This document shows positions 56,201-62,200 of a stretch of DNA of 64,000 nt, piece by piece. Made by a program: the position numbers and the translations under genes. A model generated the notes under the pieces. The model made no database searches, was not told the origin of the DNA, and saw only the letters and a list, made by a program, of their open reading frames with translations. The DNA is taken from NCBI GenBank assembly GCA_947247005.1, contig OX365953.1:997001-1061000 (forward strand). The letters run 5' to 3'. The stretch's first letter is position 1. Each line of letters begins with the position of its first letter. This DNA comes from Spisula solida. Taxonomy: Eukaryota > Mollusca > Bivalvia > Venerida > Mactridae.

Positions 56201-59200
56201 TGATTGTACAACACATTTGAATGTGTATATACATGAAAAAAGGGCTATATAAATATGGTATAATACTAATAATAAATAATACCTTTGATCGAGCAATAAA
56301 GACAATAGTTTGGATACACATGCTGGCTGACTGAGTATAGCTTTCCCCATTCTGCTCCTCGAGAGATTGTTGAGCAGACTCAATACTTCCTGTAGGGCTT
56401 CCGTACCCGCTACCTCATTACCGCTAGATTCAGTGGCACGAGCTAAATGATTGGTCAATAATACCGATACTTGACGAGCTAGACCCGAATGTTCCAGATC
56501 CTCAAGGTGGGAACCTACAGATAATACAAGAGATGTTTGTAACACATGCATGCCCCTCCTTAGCAGCCAAATACAGGGTAGCAATACCACATGGTTTTTT
56601 ACTACAGTTTCAAGTAGAAATTTGTAAACAGTTGAACACAAATGTAGCTATAAATATTTTATTTCTTCATCATTTTCAATGAAATATATGCCATACTAAG
56701 GGGAAATTTATTTGCTTTCCATGAAATATAAGATCGTTTTCAACAGCTGTGCCAATTTGTCAGACACCGTGTGAAACCATAGAAAATACAGGTTTCACAG
56801 GGTACTGGAATAAATCGTTAAGCTGCTGAAACAGATCCTGTATTTCGTGGAAAGCAAATGATTTTCCCCTTACTTTTAAAGGTCACAGCGACCTTGACTT
56901 TTGACCTACTGACCTGAAAATGGGGGTCATCTCCTGTTGCTGGCCAACCTCCATGTAAAGTTTGACGATCCTAGGACAAAGCGTTCTTGAGTTATTGAAC
57001 AGAAACCATTTGGACTACAGACAGACTGACCAACAGACTGAACAATATGTGCAAAGCAATATACCGTCTAATCAAAGATGGGGGACATAATAATAGTAAC
57101 TGTCTATTAAGACCACCCGTAAATGGTTCATACACAATTCTCACACACAAATTCAAGGACTTTTCCCAGGTTTTTCAGGGGGAATTTATATTTTCAAGGC
57201 ATTTTTCCAAACATTTCCCATTGAAGGTAAAATTGTATGATTATTGGCTCTTTGAACTGGATAATCAATAAAAGTGTCATTATTACTAATGCTTAACTGT
57301 GACTACATGTCTCACTCTTGGACCCATACTTTAACGTACTGTTAGTTTGCAGGAAAAAATGCTGTCATTTCGACAACATCCACACACTTCTATGTATATT
57401 CAAGGCTGTTTTCCTCATAGCAAGAATTTTCAGTTAAATTCCAGTACCATTTTGGCATTATTTCAAGACAGCACTTAATTCAAGTACTTTTCAAGGTTCG
57501 AACCAAATTCAAGGACTTTTCACGGCCTGTGCGAACCTTGAAGTCTGTTTTCGAACATTTACAATAATCAACATGGTTACAACAACAACAAACCTTCTTC
57601 TGTTTCCCAGGCAACACATCTATTTGCTAGAACCTGGAATCCTGCCCAAGCCATGGCTGATACTTTCTGTCTGGTAGACTGGCTCTCTCTATTATCTGAC
57701 CGGTAGTTTGCCAGACTGCATAATTTGTCGAGGACGTGAACCAGTCCAGATCGAACCAAACATTTCTCTTCAGCCCTAAAATAGTAAGTTACGTTGTCGA
57801 TGATGTTGTTTATGATTTTTACCGTGCACCAGGTCGACGTTACTGACCCTCTACCAGGGACGTAGCCAGGCTCGAATTGATGTTACACATACAAGCCATG
57901 AAGTTGGTGGTTATGATTGGAGAACCTCATGATTATGGAAATTTTGGCCATATTTGTATTTTTACTTTTCCAATTAATGGTATGCACATGTGTATCGCTG
58001 GCTACACCTCTGTCTACAAATGTACATCACATATATTTTTCTTGTATTACTGTTTTTAACTTCAAACTGTATGTAGGGTAAACATTGTGCTTTATGTCGA
58101 TGCATAACTAGATTTTTAATTGTAAGCATAAACATGAATATGGAACTATACACAACAGTCCTATACTGTTACAACATGACATGGGATATCTGGCATCTAC
58201 TTGTATGACATAGTTACCTGGTATATGGTACTATACACAACAGTCCTATACTGTTACATGACATGGGATATCTGACATCTACTTGTATGACATAGTTACC
58301 TGGTATATGGAACTATACACAACAGTCCTATACTGTTACAACATGACATGGGATATCTGGCATCTACTTGTATGACATAGTTACCTGGTATATGGTACTA
58401 TACACAACAGTCCTATACTGTTACAACATGACATGGGATATCTGACATCTACTTGTATGACATAGTTACCTGGTATATGGAACTATACACAACAGTCCTA
58501 TACTGTTACAACATGACATGGGATATCTGGCATCTACTTGTATGACATAGTTACCTGGTATATGGTACTATACACAACAGTCCTATACTGTTACAACATG
58601 ACATGGGATATCTGACAGCTACTTGTATGACATAGTTACCTGGTATATGGAACTATACACAACAGTCCTATACTGTTACAACATGACATGGGATATCTGA
58701 AATCTACTTGTATGACATAGTTACCTGGTATATGGAACTATACACAACAGTCCTATACTGTTACAACATGACATGGGATATCTGACATCTACTTGTATGA
58801 CATAGTTACCTGGTATATGGTACTATACACAACAGTCCTATACTGTTACAACATGACATGGGATATCTGGCAGCTACTTGTACGACGGATGTCATAGTTT
58901 CAGCAAATGCTTCCCGGACTTTGTCCACCATTCCTCCGCATGTTAACTCCTCCACCCTACAATATCATACACATATACTGTAAAATCATGATTTTTTAGG
59001 GAGTTTAATTTTTTTTGATTTCGTTGTTGAACTCGACCAAGATTTATCGCCTGCTCAAAGTCAGCTTGGGTTAACCCTTTCAATTTCTGTATTCAATGAA
59101 GTTATGATCCAAGGAAAATGTATCATCTCTACTAGGCTAGACGCCTAGTAGAGATGATACATTTTCCTGCAATAAGAACAGGGGTGCAGGAGGTATTTAA

Positions 59201-62200
59201 TGCAGGAAAGATAGGCATCGCAAATATCACGTTTTTCTCACATAGAGAATCGAACAAGGATCATGGAAGGGTTACATGACCTACCATGACCGGGAATTGA
59301 ACATGGACCATGGAAGGGTTACATGACCTACCATGACCGGGAATTGAACATGGATCATAGAAGGGTTACATGACCTACCATGACCGGGAATTGAACATGG
59401 ATCATGGAAGGGTTACATGACCTACCATGACCGGGAATTGAACATGGACTATGGAAGGGCTACATGACCTACCATGACCGGGAATTGAACATGGACTATG
59501 GAAGGGTTACATGATCTACCATGACCGGGAATTGAACATGGATCATGGAAGGGTTTGACCTACCATGACCGGGAATCGAACATGGACCATGGCTTGAACA
59601 TGGCTTGTACAGCGCCCAGGAATTGAACATGGATCACCGGGTAAATAATCCAGGGCACTAACCACTGAACCATGATCGAAGCTCTTAATTAGACACATGA
59701 AATACTGTATTCCTAGAAATGGTTTCGCGCATTTTAAGTGAGCGGCTTTCGCGGGAGGTATCATTTCGCGAAGTTTAATAGCCGCGAAAATGTTACCTCC
59801 AACAAATCCGCGAATGTTTCTAGCTTCTTCATACTAAACATGCTAAAATCGCAAAATCATTCAGCCTAGGATAATTGTACTTGCGCATACATGACATGGA
59901 AACTTCTGTCAATAAATCCATCTTTATAAAATCTAAAAACAATTGCATTAATTTTCTCTATACAGTATAAACATCAATTTCAATCCTCTAAGAATCATGC
60001 ATATTTTAGCTTGTGTAGACATAAACACTGTTATGACGTCGCGTGTAATGTGCTCAATGTAAACAAGCACAGGGGTACAAGGGTGGGGTGTTAACATTCA
60101 GTTTATAACTTCTACATACGAATGTTTGTTTTTGTCATGATTAAAGTCAATGTATTCATGTACAGGTATTTACTCAAAAATCATTTTAACATATGTTTGG
60201 TGGTTAATTTATAATTATAACTATTTACTGGTTTATGTTGATAACACCTAGTGTAAACACTTTATGGAATCCTTTGTTATAAAGACATTAATTGATCATC
60301 GTAATTGTTATCAGGTCAGCTAAGGTCACAATCAATTGAATTTGATTATGTATACACGGATGGTGATGACAAACAGTTCTATTGAAATCGCGAGATGTGT
60401 CAAACATACCTTTATGCCGTAGCGACTTTAGTTTCGCGGAATTCGCGGTCGTTATCATTCCGTGAAAATTTGTAGCCGCGAATATGCCGATGGTATGAAA
60501 AACACGAAATATTGTATCCGCGAAAGTATCTAGGAATACAGTAGTAGGTAATAAAATTCCACCCTTGATGATGAAATAACCCATATCCTTGATCTTAGAT
60601 CGATTGACCCCCTCCAATTTCAAACCATAGCACCACCTACGAATGCTGGATGCTCCACTTTCTCCTACTTGAATGGACACTTGTTCATCAGTGATTCAAA
60701 GTTCCAAGTATAACAAGGGCAGATAACTCCATACATATACTATTAGGTGACATGGTTACCAGCCTTGTATGTATGAACTCTCCTTGTAATAGTGAATAGC
60801 TATGTTGAGAGTTTCAAGTGGTTACTTGGGAAAATGACGCTGACAAAAATTAATAACCAACAGACACAATTCAGTCATGACAAGAGCTCGACCAGTTTTT
60901 CGAGGACAGATTTCAGCAATTCAGCCTTGCTTTGACATTTAACTTTCCCTGGTCATTGGGCTACATTTGAGTATCCCTGGGGAGACTATTTCTCTCCTGG
61001 TGGGTGTGCAACCAACATTTAGGTATGGCGCCTAGGAATCTTAAACATGTACTGACACGTTCCTCATAGGTACCAATTCACACCTTAGTTGAGTGAATCA
61101 TTGTGGATTATTCTTGCTAAGAGAAATTAAGCAGTGGCACAGATGGGACCTCTCAATCCAGAAGCACCGCCCAAACTCTAGGCCACCGCTCCCCACATAG
61201 CATCCCCCTTCAATGAAGCAACACAGTTTGACAGTTCTGTCTTCGCTGTGAGCCTCTATATATTAGTTTCAATATACTAGTATAAGTAAATACGGTACCT
61301 TGGACCGTGCCTCAGCACAGAGGTTCCAGAGGTACAAATATAAGTAAATACGGTACCTAGGACCGTGTCTCAGCACAGAGGTTCCAGAGATACAAATATA
61401 AGTTAATACGGTACCTAGGACCGTGTCTCAGCACGGAGGTTCCAGAGATACAAATATAAGTTAATACGGTACCTAGGACCGTGTCTCAGCACGGAGGTTC
61501 CAGAGATACAAATATAAGTTAATACGGTACCTAGGACCGTGTCTCAGCACGGAGGTTCCAGAGATACAAATATAAGTAAATACGGTACCTAGGACTGTGT
61601 TTCAGCACAGAGGTTACAGAGATACAAATATAAGTAAATACGGTACCTAGAACCGTGTCTCAGCACGGAGGTTCCAGAGATACAAATATAAGTAAATACG
61701 GTACCTAGGACCGTGTCTCAGCACAGAGGTTGCAGAGATACAAATATAAGTAAATACGGTACCTAGGACCGTGTCTCAGCACGGAGGTTACAGAGATACA
61801 AATATAAGTAAATACGGTACCTAGGACCATGTCTCAGCATGGAGGTTACAGAGATACAAATATAAGTAAATACGGTACCTAGGACCATGTCTCAGCATGG
61901 AGGTTACAGAGATACAAGTATAAGTAAATATGGTACCTAGGACCATGTCTCAGCACGGAGGTTACGGCAGCAACGAGATGTGTAGCCCCGCCCACTCTAG
62001 CTGCGGCTGATATTAATTCCTTCATGTGTATCAAGGCTTGTTTCCTGGTGTTACCTCTCAAATATCTCACTTGTGCAGTATTCAGGAAAGCTTCGGAAGA
62101 CACCTGTAAGCATTATAAACCATGTATAGTACTATACAGAGATATTGGCGAGATCCTTGACCTTCTAACATCTGATCTATTGTCTATATTTATAACCCTG

